64,000 nucleotides of DNA from Roseitranquillus sediminis (GTDB taxonomy: Bacteria; Pseudomonadota; Alphaproteobacteria; Rhodobacterales; Rhodobacteraceae), in assembly GCF_016918935.1 (NCBI RefSeq), contig NZ_JAFFOB010000005.1, positions 310,001 to 374,000 of the forward strand. The letters run 5' to 3'. The position numbers and the translations under genes were made by a program. Position 1 is the first letter of the stretch. Each line of letters begins with the position of its first letter. The notes below the pieces were generated by a model. That model did not search any database, was not told the DNA's origin, and saw nothing but the letters and a program-made list of their open reading frames with translations. This document shows, one piece after another, positions 49,713 through 57,425 of the stretch.

Positions 49713-50485
49713 CGCTGCCCCTCCCGCAGCCGCGCCTGCAGCGACAGCAGGTCCGCCCACGCCTCGCGCTTGGCCGCGGGCGTCCTGAGCAGGTAGGCCG
49801 GGTGGAACATCGGCAGCGCCGGCCGGCCCAGCACCTCGGCCCAGCGGCCGCGCAGCCGCGTCACACCCTTGCGCCCGAAGAGCGCGAGGCACGAGATGTT
49901 GCCCATGCAGACCAGCACCTCGGGCTGCGCCAGCTCCACGTGGCGGCGCAGGAAGGGCAGCAGCATCGCGATCTCGTCCGGGTCGGGATCGCGGTTCTGC
50001 GGCGGGCGCCACGGCAGCACGTTCGTGATGTAGAGCGCCTGCGCCGCATCCTCGGCGGTACGGTCGAGGCCGATGGCAGCGAACATCCGGTCGAGCAGCC
50101 GCCCCGCCGCACCGACGAAGGGCCGGCCGGCAAGGTCTTCCTCGCGCCCCGGCGCCTCGCCGATGACCATCACACGAGCGGCCGGATTGCCGTCGGCGAA
50201 GACGGTGTTCTGCGCCCCCCGCTTCAACTCGCAGTGGGTGAAGGCCGCCATCGCCGCCGAGAGGCCGGCGAGGTCCCGCGCCCCGGCCGCGGCCTCGGTC
50301 GCCACGGCGACGGGATCGACCTCCTCGGCGGGCGCAGGCTCCGCGGGTGCCGGCGCTGCAGCTTCGAGCCGCATCGGCGACGCATAGCGGTTGATCGGGG
50401 TGTCGCCGATCGCCTCGGTCGCGCCCAACTCCACCTGCCACGCCAGCAGCGCGTGCAACTCTCCAGTGTCCATCTGCGGCATCAT
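49709..50485 (-). CDS. Uracil-DNA glycosylase, family 4-like, without Fe-S ligands
   Basis: Removes uracil from DNA. 258 residues with an unconserved N-terminal 70. Motif 1 GEAPG (109-113) followed by GRPFVG and motif 2 HPAYLLR (H228) are intact. Classical family 4 enzymes carry four cysteines for a [4Fe-4S] cluster. Here only Cys85 remains; the positions of the others are Phe82, Trp149 (NVLPWRPP) and Leu165 (MLLPFL). It therefore probably folds without a cluster. ATG 50485 is divergent from pyrB. Confidence 0.85.
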   Translation of the reverse strand: MMPQMDTGELHALLAWQVELGATEAIGDTPINRYASPMRLEAAAPAPAEPAPAEEVDPVAVATEAAAGARDLAGLSAAMAAFTHCELKRGAQNTVFADGNPAARVMVIGEAPGREEDLAGRPFVGAAGRLLDRMFAAIGLDRTAEDAAQALYITNVLPWRPPQNRDPDPDEIAMLLPFLRRHVELAQPEVLVCMGNISCLALFGRKGVTRLRGRWAEVLGRPALPMFHPAYLLRTPAAKREAWADLLSLQARLREGQR

Positions 50486-50551
50486 CGGCGGGACGCTAGG
50501 CCCGGCCGCGGCCGGAGTCCACGCTTGCCAGCGCCCGGCCAGCGGCTATAA

Positions 50552-50575
50552 GCGCTCCCCGTGTCCGGAGAGCGC
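50552..50575 (+). promoter_or_regulatory. Short hairpin over the pyrB ribosome-binding site
   Basis: Arms GCGCTC (50552-50557) and GAGCGC (50570-50575) can pair across 12 bases. The 3' arm covers half of GGAGAG, the likely ribosome-binding site of pyrB (ATG 50578). The stem is only 6 bp, so chance is possible in such GC-rich DNA. Confidence 0.25.
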
Positions 50576-50577
50576 CC

Positions 50578-51519
50578 ATGACCTTCCGCGCCAGCCACCT
50601 GCTTGGCATAGAGCATCTGGCCCCGGACGAGATCACGGCCGTTCTCGACCTCGCCGACACCTACGTCGCGCTCAATCGCAGCGACGCCAAGCATTCCGAT
50701 GCGCTGGCGGGCCTCACCCAGATCAACATGTTCTTCGAGTCGTCGACGCGAACGCAGGCGAGCTTCGAGCTTGCCGGCAAGCGCCTCGGCGCGGACGTCA
50801 TGTCGATGCAGATGCAGGCGAGCTCGATCCGCAAGGGCGAGACGCTGATCGACACCGCGCTGACGCTGAACGCCATGCGGCCGGACCTGCTCGTGGTGCG
50901 GCATCCGCATTCGGGCGCGGTCGACCTCCTGGCGCAGAAGGTGAACTGCGCCGTCCTGAATGCCGGCGACGGCCGGCACGAGCACCCGACGCAGGCGCTG
51001 CTCGACGCGCTGACCATACGGCGGGCCAAGGGGCGGCTGCACCGGCTGACAGTCGCGATCTGCGGCGACATCGCGCACAGCCGTGTCGCGCGGTCCAACA
51101 TCCTGCTGCTCGGGAAGATGGAGGCGCGGATCCGCCTCGTCGGGCCGCCGACGCTGATGCCGGCCGGCATAGCCGACTGGGGCGTCGAGGTGACGGACGA
51201 CATGGCGAAGGGTCTTGCCGGCGCCGATGTCGTCATGATGCTTCGCCTCCAGCGCGAGCGCATGGACGGCGCCTTCATCCCGAGCGAGCGGGAGTACTAT
51301 CACCGCTTCGGCCTCGATGCGCGCAAGCTTGCCCACGCCGCGCCCGACGCCATCGTCATGCACCCCGGCCCGATGAACCGGGGCGTCGAGATCGACGGCA
51401 CGCTGGCCGACGACATCAACCGCTCCGTCATTCAGGAGCAAGTCGAGATGGGCGTCGCTGTTCGCATGGCCGCGATGGACCTGCTCGCCCGCAACCTCCA
51501 AGCCGCGAGGGCCGCATGA
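50578..51519 (+). CDS. pyrB: Aspartate carbamoyltransferase catalytic subunit
   Basis: First committed step of pyrimidine synthesis. 313 residues. Carbamoyl-phosphate-binding [43 protein letters not shown], the aspartate-binding RLQRERMDG and [13 protein letters not shown] are all present. ATG 50578 has GGAGAG upstream. It heads a tight operon of four ORFs with overlapping ends, including a dihydroorotase homologue that has lost its metal ligands, as in the PyrB-PyrC' type of complex known in Pseudomonas. Confidence 0.95.
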   Translation: MTFRASHLLGIEHLAPDEITAVLDLADTYVALNRSDAKHSDALAGLTQINMFFESSTRTQASFELAGKRLGADVMSMQMQASSIRKGETLIDTALTLNAMRPDLLVVRHPHSGAVDLLAQKVNCAVLNAGDGRHEHPTQALLDALTIRRAKGRLHRLTVAICGDIAHSRVARSNILLLGKMEARIRLVGPPTLMPAGIADWGVEVTDDMAKGLAGADVVMMLRLQRERMDGAFIPSEREYYHRFGLDARKLAHAAPDAIVMHPGPMNRGVEIDGTLADDINRSVIQEQVEMGVAVRMAAMDLLARNLQAARAA

Positions 51520-52082
51520 GCGACGAGACCGACAGCTGGACCGAGGTCCGGCCCTTCGAGCATGGCCGCCTGCGGCTCTACGCCGTCGCGTCGGAGACGG
51601 AGGCAGGGCAACGCCTCATCGAAGGTCTTCGCATGGAGCCACGTGAGGCCGGCGCCGTCACCGAGGCCTTGGGAACCGAGCGGATCGATCCCTACTGGCT
51701 CGACCTCGTGGCGCTACGCGACATTTCCGAGCTCGGGCTGACCGGCTATCTCCGGCAGGGCTATGACGCCCCGGCGGACCAGCTGGCGCGAGCCGCGCCG
51801 GGACCGGACGTGCGCCACGTCCTGATCGTTACGTCGCGCGCCTTCGGCGACGAGGAACTGACGCTGTCCCCGCGGCCGCCGCTCTCGCCGCTGGCGCTGA
51901 TACAGCTCGGCGAGGACGTCGCCGCGTTGCGCCCGATGGCAGGTGATGCGCCTGCGCGAGCCGAAGCCGCGCCATCCGGCGACAAGCCGGCCGGCCCGCC
52001 GGCCCGCCGCGGCCTGCGACCGGCGGCGATCCTGTTCCTCCTCCTCGTCGCGGCCGCGTTCCTGTGGCTTGCGGCCGCATGA
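51516..52082 (+). CDS. C-terminally anchored membrane protein within the pyr operon
   Basis: 188 residues, no named family. The soluble part is about 155 residues ([18 protein letters not shown], then [20 protein letters not shown] and [12 protein letters not shown]). A Pro/Ala-rich linker leads to one C-terminal helix ([20 protein letters not shown]), so it would be tail-anchored with the bulk in the cytoplasm. It overlaps pyrB by 4 bp (ATGA) and the next micro-ORF by 4 bp. Its place suggests a link to pyrimidine synthesis or enzyme localisation, not shown by sequence. Confidence 0.75.
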   Translation: MSDETDSWTEVRPFEHGRLRLYAVASETEAGQRLIEGLRMEPREAGAVTEALGTERIDPYWLDLVALRDISELGLTGYLRQGYDAPADQLARAAPGPDVRHVLIVTSRAFGDEELTLSPRPPLSPLALIQLGEDVAALRPMAGDAPARAEAAPSGDKPAGPPARRGLRPAAILFLLLVAAAFLWLAAA

Positions 52083-52174
52083 CCACGTTCGGCCGGCTGA
52101 AGCGGATCAGCGACCTGCGCACGACCGGGCGCCATGGCCGCATCTTCCGCCCCCTCGTCGCGGAGCTGGCGTGA
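52079..52174 (+). CDS. 31-codon micro-ORF between the membrane protein and pyrC'
   Basis: ATG 52079 overlaps the previous stop as ATGA, and its TGA overlaps the next start as GTGA. It encodes a basic peptide beginning [14 protein letters not shown] and ending RIFRPLVAELA (6 Arg and 1 Lys in 31). Both overlaps have the 4-bp geometry of the true genes, which argues for translation as part of the coupled chain. No hydrophobic segment. It may be a functional peptide or a pass-through for reinitiating ribosomes. Confidence 0.5.
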   Translation: MTTFGRLKRISDLRTTGRHGRIFRPLVAELA

Positions 52175-53466
52175 GGCCGCTGCTGTTTACAGACGCGCGC
52201 CTGGTCGACCCGGAGCGGGGGGAGGAGCGGCGGGGGCAGCTGCTGGTGCGCGGCGGTCTGATCGCGGAGCCGGGGCCGGCCGACGACGCGGTGCGGTTCG
52301 ACTGCGGCGGGCTCTGCCTCGCGCCCGGGATCGTGGATCTCGGCGTGAAGGTCAGCGAGCCGGGCGAGCGGCACAAGGAGAGCTTTCGCAGCGCTGGGCG
52401 GGCGGCGGCGGCGGGCGGCGTGACGACGATGGTCACGCGCCCTGACACGCTGCCCGCGATCGACACGCCCGAGGTACTGGAGTTCGTCACCCGTCGCGCC
52501 CGCGACGAGGCGGCGGTGCGGGTCGCGCCGATGGCCGCCCTGACCCGTGGCCGGCAGGGGCGGGAGATGACGGAGATCGCGTTCCTGCGTGACGCCGGCG
52601 CGGTCGCCTTCACCGACGCGGATGCCGTGGTGACCGACCCGAAGGTCTTCGTCCGCTGCCTGACCTACGCCCGCGCCCTCGGGGCGCTGGTCGTGGGGCA
52701 CGCGCAGGACCCCGGCCTCTCGGCCGGCGCCTCGGCCACGTCGGGCAAGTTCGCCGCGCTGCGTGGCTTGGCCGCGGTGTCGCCGATGGCCGAACGGATC
52801 GGCCTCGAGCGCGACCTTGCGCTGGTCGAGATGGCCGCCGCCCGCTATCACGCTGACCAGGTCACGACCGCCGCAGCCCTGCCGGCGCTGGAGCGGGCCA
52901 AGGCGGCGGGTCTGGACGTGACGGCCGGCGTCTCGATCCACCACCTGACGCTGAACGAGTTCGACGTCGGCGGCTACCGCACCTTCTTCAAGGTCAAGCC
53001 GCCGCTCAGGTCCGAGGACGACCGGCAGGCGGTGGTCGAGGCAGTCGCCAGCGGCCTGATCGACGTTATCTCGTCGATGCACACGCCGCAGGACGAGGAG
53101 TCGAAGCGCCTGCCCTACGACGAGGCGGCCAGCGGGGCGGTCGCGCTGCAGACGCTGCTGCCCGCGGCGATGCGACTCCACCACGCCGGCGACCTTGACC
53201 TGCCGACGCTCTGGCGGGCGATGTCGCTCAACCCCGCCCGGCGGCTCGGCCTGCCGGGCGGGCGGCTCGCGCCCGGTACGCCGGCGGACCTCGTGCTCTT
53301 CGATCCCGACGCGCCGTTCGTGCTGGACCGCTTCACGCTGCTGTCGAAGTCGAAGAACACGCCGTTCGACGGTGCGCGGATGCAGGGGCGCGTGATGAGC
53401 ACCTGGGTCGGCGGCGAACGCGTCTTTGGCGGCACAGGCAGTGGCGACGCTCTCGCACCCGGTTGA
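52171..53466 (+). CDS. pyrC: Dihydroorotase-like protein lacking catalytic residues
   Basis: 431 residues of the class I dihydroorotase fold. The metal-binding H-x-H after APGIVDL is Gly58-Val-Lys60. The catalytic Asp of the usual TDHAPH loop is Met303 (SSMHTPQ). Some conserved positions remain (GHAQD, VSIHHLTLNE, KPPLRS). It is therefore probably inactive and acts as a structural partner of PyrB, as PyrC' does in Pseudomonas; an active dihydroorotase should exist elsewhere. GTG 52171 overlaps the micro-ORF. Confidence 0.85.
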   Translation: MRPLLFTDARLVDPERGEERRGQLLVRGGLIAEPGPADDAVRFDCGGLCLAPGIVDLGVKVSEPGERHKESFRSAGRAAAAGGVTTMVTRPDTLPAIDTPEVLEFVTRRARDEAAVRVAPMAALTRGRQGREMTEIAFLRDAGAVAFTDADAVVTDPKVFVRCLTYARALGALVVGHAQDPGLSAGASATSGKFAALRGLAAVSPMAERIGLERDLALVEMAAARYHADQVTTAAALPALERAKAAGLDVTAGVSIHHLTLNEFDVGGYRTFFKVKPPLRSEDDRQAVVEAVASGLIDVISSMHTPQDEESKRLPYDEAASGAVALQTLLPAAMRLHHAGDLDLPTLWRAMSLNPARRLGLPGGRLAPGTPADLVLFDPDAPFVLDRFTLLSKSKNTPFDGARMQGRVMSTWVGGERVFGGTGSGDALAPG

Positions 53467-53499
53467 CCGGCGGACCGGCAGCGGCGGATAGCTAGGGCG

Positions 53500-54123
53500 A
53501 TGCCGCCGTTCGACACCTCCCTGCCGACGCTCCTCCTGATCGCGGTCGGCGCCTACCTCGTCGGGTCTATCCCGTTCGGGCTGGTGCTGGCGCGGGTGAT
53601 GAACCTCGGCGACCTGCGGGCGGTGGGGTCGGGCAACATCGGGGCGACGAACGTCCTCAGGACCGGCAACAAGCTGGCGGCCTTCCTGACGCTGGTGCTG
53701 GACGCGGGCAAGGGCGCGGCGGCGGTCCTGGTGGCACGGGCGCTCGCGGGCGGGGACGCAGCGCAGGTCGCGGCGCTCGCGGCCTTCGTCGGGCACCTCT
53801 ACCCGGTCTTCGCCGGCTTCAAGGGCGGCAAGGGCGTGGCGACGTTCCTCGGCGTCCTGCTGGCGCTGGCCTGGCCGCTCGGCCTCGCCGCCTGCGCCGC
53901 ATGGCTCGCCTCGGCCATCGCCTTCCGCATCTCGTCGCTGGCGGCGCTGATCGCGGCGGTCGCGGCGCTGCCGCTGGCGTGGCTTTTCGGACTCACCCAG
54001 GTGCTCGCGTTGATCGCGATACTGGCGATTCTCGTGTTCTGGCGGCATCGTCAGAACATCGCGCGCCTGCGTGCCGGGACTGAACCGCGGATCGGGGCGG
54101 GGCGCACCATCGCCAAGGACTGA
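53500..54123 (+). CDS. plsY: Glycerol-3-phosphate acyltransferase PlsY
   Basis: Inner-membrane enzyme transferring the acyl group from acyl phosphate to glycerol-3-phosphate, first step of phospholipid synthesis. 207 residues with about five helices. Motifs: VGSIPFGLVLAR, VGSGNIGATNVLRTGNK, LDAGKGAAAV and HLYPVFAGFKGGKGVATFLGV (acyl-phosphate binding). ATG 53500 is 33 bp after the dihydroorotase. Works before plsC, encoded at 13 kb. Confidence 0.94.
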   Translation: MPPFDTSLPTLLLIAVGAYLVGSIPFGLVLARVMNLGDLRAVGSGNIGATNVLRTGNKLAAFLTLVLDAGKGAAAVLVARALAGGDAAQVAALAAFVGHLYPVFAGFKGGKGVATFLGVLLALAWPLGLAACAAWLASAIAFRISSLAALIAAVAALPLAWLFGLTQVLALIAILAILVFWRHRQNIARLRAGTEPRIGAGRTIAKD

Positions 54124-54127
54124 GGCC

Positions 54128-54487
54128 ATGGGCTTTCAGGATGCCGTCCGAACCTGCCTGAACAAGTACGCCACCTTCACCGGGCGCGCCGCGCGGCCGG
54201 AGTTCTGGTGGTTCGCGCTCTTCGTCTTCCTGGGCAACTTCGTCTTCGGCCTGGTGGACGGGCTGATCTTCTCGGGCCGCACGCAGCTCTTCGCGCCGAT
54301 CTTCTCGCTCGCGATGCTGCTGCCGGCCCTCGCAGTGTCGGTCCGGCGGCTGCACGATTCCGACCACGCCGGCTGGTGGGTGTTGCTGCACCTGATCCCG
54401 GTCATCGGCTTTCTCGTGATGTTGTACTTCTACCTGCTCAAGGGAGACGGCGGGACCAACCGGTACGGCCCGCCGCCGCCGCGATGA
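54128..54487 (+). CDS. DUF805 family membrane protein
   Basis: 119 residues. Family blocks: LNKYATFTGRAARPEFWWFALF, then LPALAVSVRRLHDSDHAGWWVLL, with four hydrophobic helices and a short polar C-terminus (KGDGGTNRYGPPP). DUF805 proteins are small inner-membrane proteins of unknown role. It starts 4 bp after plsY and overlaps the next gene by 4 bp. Confidence 0.9.
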   Translation: MGFQDAVRTCLNKYATFTGRAARPEFWWFALFVFLGNFVFGLVDGLIFSGRTQLFAPIFSLAMLLPALAVSVRRLHDSDHAGWWVLLHLIPVIGFLVMLYFYLLKGDGGTNRYGPPPPR

Positions 54488-54750
54488 GCGCCGACGACGC
54501 CTTCCTCGCCGCTTTCGACGCCCTGCCTGTCGGGCGGTTCGAAGGCGTGTTCGGCGGAGCGCGCTGGGTCGGCGCCAAGACCGCCTTTGCCGGCGGGCGC
54601 AGCTTCAAGCTCCTGGCCGAGGAGGCAGGGGGGCGCAGCGCGATCAGCGCCAACCTCTACCGCTTCGAGGACGGTCGTGCGCTGCTCAACCCGTGCGAGA
54701 TGTCGGCCGAGGAAGTCCGCCGCTTCGTCCTCGACCTGCGCGTGGCCTGA
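54484..54750 (+). CDS. 88-residue protein of unknown function
   Basis: No family recognised. Mixed alpha/beta composition without signal or membrane helix: FDALPVGRFEGVFGGARWVGAKTAFAGG, SANLYRFEDGRALLNPCEM, and a final helix SAEEVRRFVLDLRV. ATG 54484 overlaps the DUF805 stop by 4 bp, so it belongs to the plsY operon. Convergent with gshA after 4 bp. Confidence 0.7.
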   Translation: MSADDAFLAAFDALPVGRFEGVFGGARWVGAKTAFAGGRSFKLLAEEAGGRSAISANLYRFEDGRALLNPCEMSAEEVRRFVLDLRVA

Positions 54751-54754
54751 CGGC

Positions 54755-56125
54755 TCAGTAGGAGTATTCGTCGAAGACCCGGCTGGCGTCGCCCTGCCAT
54801 TCGCCCTCGAAGCGGGCGATGAGCTCGTCGGCGGGCACGCGCTCTGCCTCGACGCTCTCCCGCAGGGTGTTGAGGAAATGCGTCTCGTCCGGCACGAGGC
54901 CGCCCGCCCCCGGCCGCGCGCGCGCCTTGAGGCCGCTCTCGGCGATATCCACCACCTGCCGCGCCAGTTCGGACATGCGCAGGCCGTCGACCTCGGCCTG
55001 AAGGCCGTGGACGCTGGCCGCCACCCTCAGCCCGTCACGCGTCTCGGCGTCCCACCCCTTCACGAGATCCCAAGCCGCACCGAGCGCGGTGTCGTCGTAG
55101 AGCAGCCCGACCCACAGTGCCGGCAGTGCGCAGAGGCGACGCCACGGGCCCCCATCGGCGCCGCGCATCTCAATGAACTTCTTGATCCGCGCCTCGGGGA
55201 AGATCGTCGTCAGGTGGTCCGCCCAATCGCTCAGCGTCGGCTTCTCGCCGGGCAGCGCCGGCAGCTCGCCGCGCATGAAGTCGCGGAAGCTCTGACCAGT
55301 GGCGTCGATGTAGCGGCCGTCGCGGTAGACGAAGTACATCGGCACGTCGAGCGCGTAGTCCGTCCAACGCTCGAACCCCATCCCCTCCTCGAAGACCCAG
55401 GGCAGCATGCCCGTGCGGTCGGCGTCGAGGTCGCGCCAGATCCGGCTGCGCCAGGACTTGTGGCCGTTGAGCTTCCCCTCGAGGAGCGGCGAATTGGCGA
55501 ACAGCGCGGTGGCGACCGGCTGCAGCGCCAGCGCCACCCGCAGCTTCTTCACCATGTCGGCCTCGGAGCCGAAATCGAGGTTCACCTGCACCGTGCAGGT
55601 CCGGTACATCATCTGAAGGCCATGGCTGCCCACCTTCTGCATGTACTCGGTCATCAGCCGGTAGCGCCCCTTCGGCATCATCGGCATCTCGTCATGCGTC
55701 CAGGTCGGCGCAGCGCCGAGGCCGATGAAGCCCACGCCGATCTCGTCGGCCACCGACTTCACCTGCGCCAGGTGGTCGTTCACCTCGTCGCAGGTCTGGT
55801 GGATGGTCTCCAGCGGCGCACCGGAGAGCTCGAGCTGCCCGCCCGGCTCGAGGCTGACGTTGGCGCCATCCTTCTCCAGCCCTATGATGTTGCCACCCTC
55901 TTGGACCGGCGCCCAGCCGAAGCGATCACGCAGCCCTTCGAGCATCGCGCGGATCGACCTCAGTCCGTCGTAGGGCAAGGGCTTCAGCGTGTCGCGGCAA
56001 TAGCCGAACTTCTCATGCTCGGTGCCGATCCGCCACTCGTCACGCGGCTTGCATCCGGCGGCGAGGTACTCCGCCAGCTGCTCCTGCCGCTCGATCGTGC
56101 CGCCGCCGGACTGGGGTATGGACAT
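54755..56125 (-). CDS. gshA: Glutamate-cysteine ligase (GCS2 type)
   Basis: First step of glutathione synthesis. 456 residues, as usual for the alphaproteobacterial/plant group. EYLAAGCKPRDEWRIGTEHEKFGYC holds the ATP/metal-binding Glu; FIGLGAAPTWTHDEMPMMPKGRYRLMTEYM and TCTVQVNLDFGSEADMVKKL are group signatures, and LEPGGQLELSGAPLETIHQTC precedes them. ATG 56125. It is followed by convergent genes; rsmE lies upstream in the same direction. Confidence 0.94.
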   Translation of the reverse strand: MSIPQSGGGTIERQEQLAEYLAAGCKPRDEWRIGTEHEKFGYCRDTLKPLPYDGLRSIRAMLEGLRDRFGWAPVQEGGNIIGLEKDGANVSLEPGGQLELSGAPLETIHQTCDEVNDHLAQVKSVADEIGVGFIGLGAAPTWTHDEMPMMPKGRYRLMTEYMQKVGSHGLQMMYRTCTVQVNLDFGSEADMVKKLRVALALQPVATALFANSPLLEGKLNGHKSWRSRIWRDLDADRTGMLPWVFEEGMGFERWTDYALDVPMYFVYRDGRYIDATGQSFRDFMRGELPALPGEKPTLSDWADHLTTIFPEARIKKFIEMRGADGGPWRRLCALPALWVGLLYDDTALGAAWDLVKGWDAETRDGLRVAASVHGLQAEVDGLRMSELARQVVDIAESGLKARARPGAGGLVPDETHFLNTLRESVEAERVPADELIARFEGEWQGDASRVFDEYSY

Positions 56126-56182
56126 CTGGCAGTGCTCCGTTCGGCTGATCGGCCCACGACCTGACGCCGCGGCCCCGGGTTG

Positions 56183-56704
56183 TCAATGCAGCCGCCGCGG
56201 CGCCTTGCGCCAGAGCGTCACGGGCAGGTCCGGCGGCCGGTCCAGCGCCGCCAGCACGGCGGCGGTGTCGAGGCCCGGCAGCCGTGAGAAAACGTCGAAG
56301 AGCGCGTCCGCGCCCTCGGCGCTGACTGGCACCATGAGCTGCGTCTGGCCGTCCTCCAGGACCCAGTGCGGCGGCTTGTGCCGCGGATCTATCGCCAGCC
56401 GCTCCAGCTCACGCACGGCAACGGTGCCACCGCTCAGCGGCCCGAAGTAGGTCAGCTGGCCCTCTTCAAAGACCACGACGCCCGGCCCGCCGCCCCCGGT
56501 GCGGAACCGCGCCCGCTGCACGCCAGCCAGTGCCAGCAGGATGCCCCCCGCCAGCATCGCGATGCCGATCCACGAGAGCGGCACGCGGCCCGTCAGCGCC
56601 CACCACGCGCCGAGTACCGCCACGGCCGCGCCCGCCAGCGTCTCGCGCCAGCGCCGGGCGGCGGCGCGCAGCTCGGGCCGGATAAACGGCTGCGGCATGG
56701 TCAT
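56183..56704 (-). CDS. Two-span membrane protein coupled to rsmE
   Basis: 173 residues. Two helices near the N-terminus (ETLAGAAVAVLGAWWALTG; LSWIGIAMLAGGILLALAGV), then a cytoplasmic-type domain (GPGVVVFEEGQLTYFGPLSGGTVAVRELERLAI). This resembles PH-like domains attached to small membrane proteins of Rhodobacteraceae. ATG 56704 overlaps the rsmE stop by 4 bp. Function unknown. A longer frame up to 56872 would be antisense-like and is not used. Confidence 0.75.
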   Translation of the reverse strand: MTMPQPFIRPELRAAARRWRETLAGAAVAVLGAWWALTGRVPLSWIGIAMLAGGILLALAGVQRARFRTGGGGPGVVVFEEGQLTYFGPLSGGTVAVRELERLAIDPRHKPPHWVLEDGQTQLMVPVSAEGADALFDVFSRLPGLDTAAVLAALDRPPDLPVTLWRKAPRRLH

Positions 56705-57414
56705 CGCCAGTCTCCCAGCGCCACCTGCCAGACAGTCAGCGCCGCCACTGCCGCGGTGTCCGCCCTGAGCACCCGCGGCCCCAGCGACACGGCGACCGCC
56801 TGCGGCAGCGCCCGCAGCCGCTGGCGCTCCGCCTGCGAGAACCCGCCTTCCGGCCCGATCAGGATCGCCCACGGACCCGGCTCGCCATCCAGCGCGTGCG
56901 GCCCTGCCAGCGCCTCGTCGCAGAACATCAGCCTCCGGTCCTCCGGCCAGCCGTCGAGCACCCGGTCGAGCCGCCGCAGGTCATCCACCTCCGGAACCCA
57001 GGTCCCGCCGCACTGCTCCACCGCCTCAATCGCATGGGCCTGCAGCCGGTCCCGCCGGACCCGCTCGGAATTGGTGAAGTCGGTCTGCACCGGCATGATT
57101 CGCGCCGCGCCCATCTCGGCCGCCTTCTCGACGATGAAGTCGGTGCGGGCCTTCTTGATCGGCGCGAACATGAGCCAGAGTTCGGGCGGCAGCCGCAGCT
57201 CGGCCGTCCGCTCGCGGCAGTTAAGGGTGCCGCCGCGCTTTCCCGCTTCGGCCACCTCGGCACGGAACTCGCCGTCACGCCCGTTGAAGAGCGCGACCTC
57301 ATCCCCCGGCCCGAGGCGCATCACCGCAAAGAGGTAACGCGCCTGTGCCCCGTCCAGAGGAACCGTTTGCCCCTCTGCCAGAGGGTGATCTACATACAGC
57401 CTGACCTTCGACAT
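56701..57414 (-). CDS. rsmE: 16S rRNA (uracil1498-N3)-methyltransferase
   Basis: SPOUT-class methyltransferase of 237 residues from ATG 57414 (MSKVRLYVDHPL); ATG 57423 is also possible. Family blocks: LFAPIKKARTDFIVEKAAEMGAARIMPVQTDF, AIEAVEQCGGTWVPEV, LIGPEGGFSQAE (SAM-binding trefoil knot) and SLGPRVLRADTAAV. It methylates U1498 of 16S rRNA near the P site. Divergent from ubiA across about 11 bp, so the promoters overlap. Confidence 0.93.
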   Translation of the reverse strand: MSKVRLYVDHPLAEGQTVPLDGAQARYLFAVMRLGPGDEVALFNGRDGEFRAEVAEAGKRGGTLNCRERTAELRLPPELWLMFAPIKKARTDFIVEKAAEMGAARIMPVQTDFTNSERVRRDRLQAHAIEAVEQCGGTWVPEVDDLRRLDRVLDGWPEDRRLMFCDEALAGPHALDGEPGPWAILIGPEGGFSQAERQRLRALPQAVAVSLGPRVLRADTAAVAALTVWQVALGDWR

Positions 57415-57425
57415 GGGGGCCACTT

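Noticed and set aside
51829-54129. 766-codon minus frame opposite the pyr operon and plsY
   Set aside because: Charged low-complexity translation without motifs; the + strand has pyrC-like and plsY genes.
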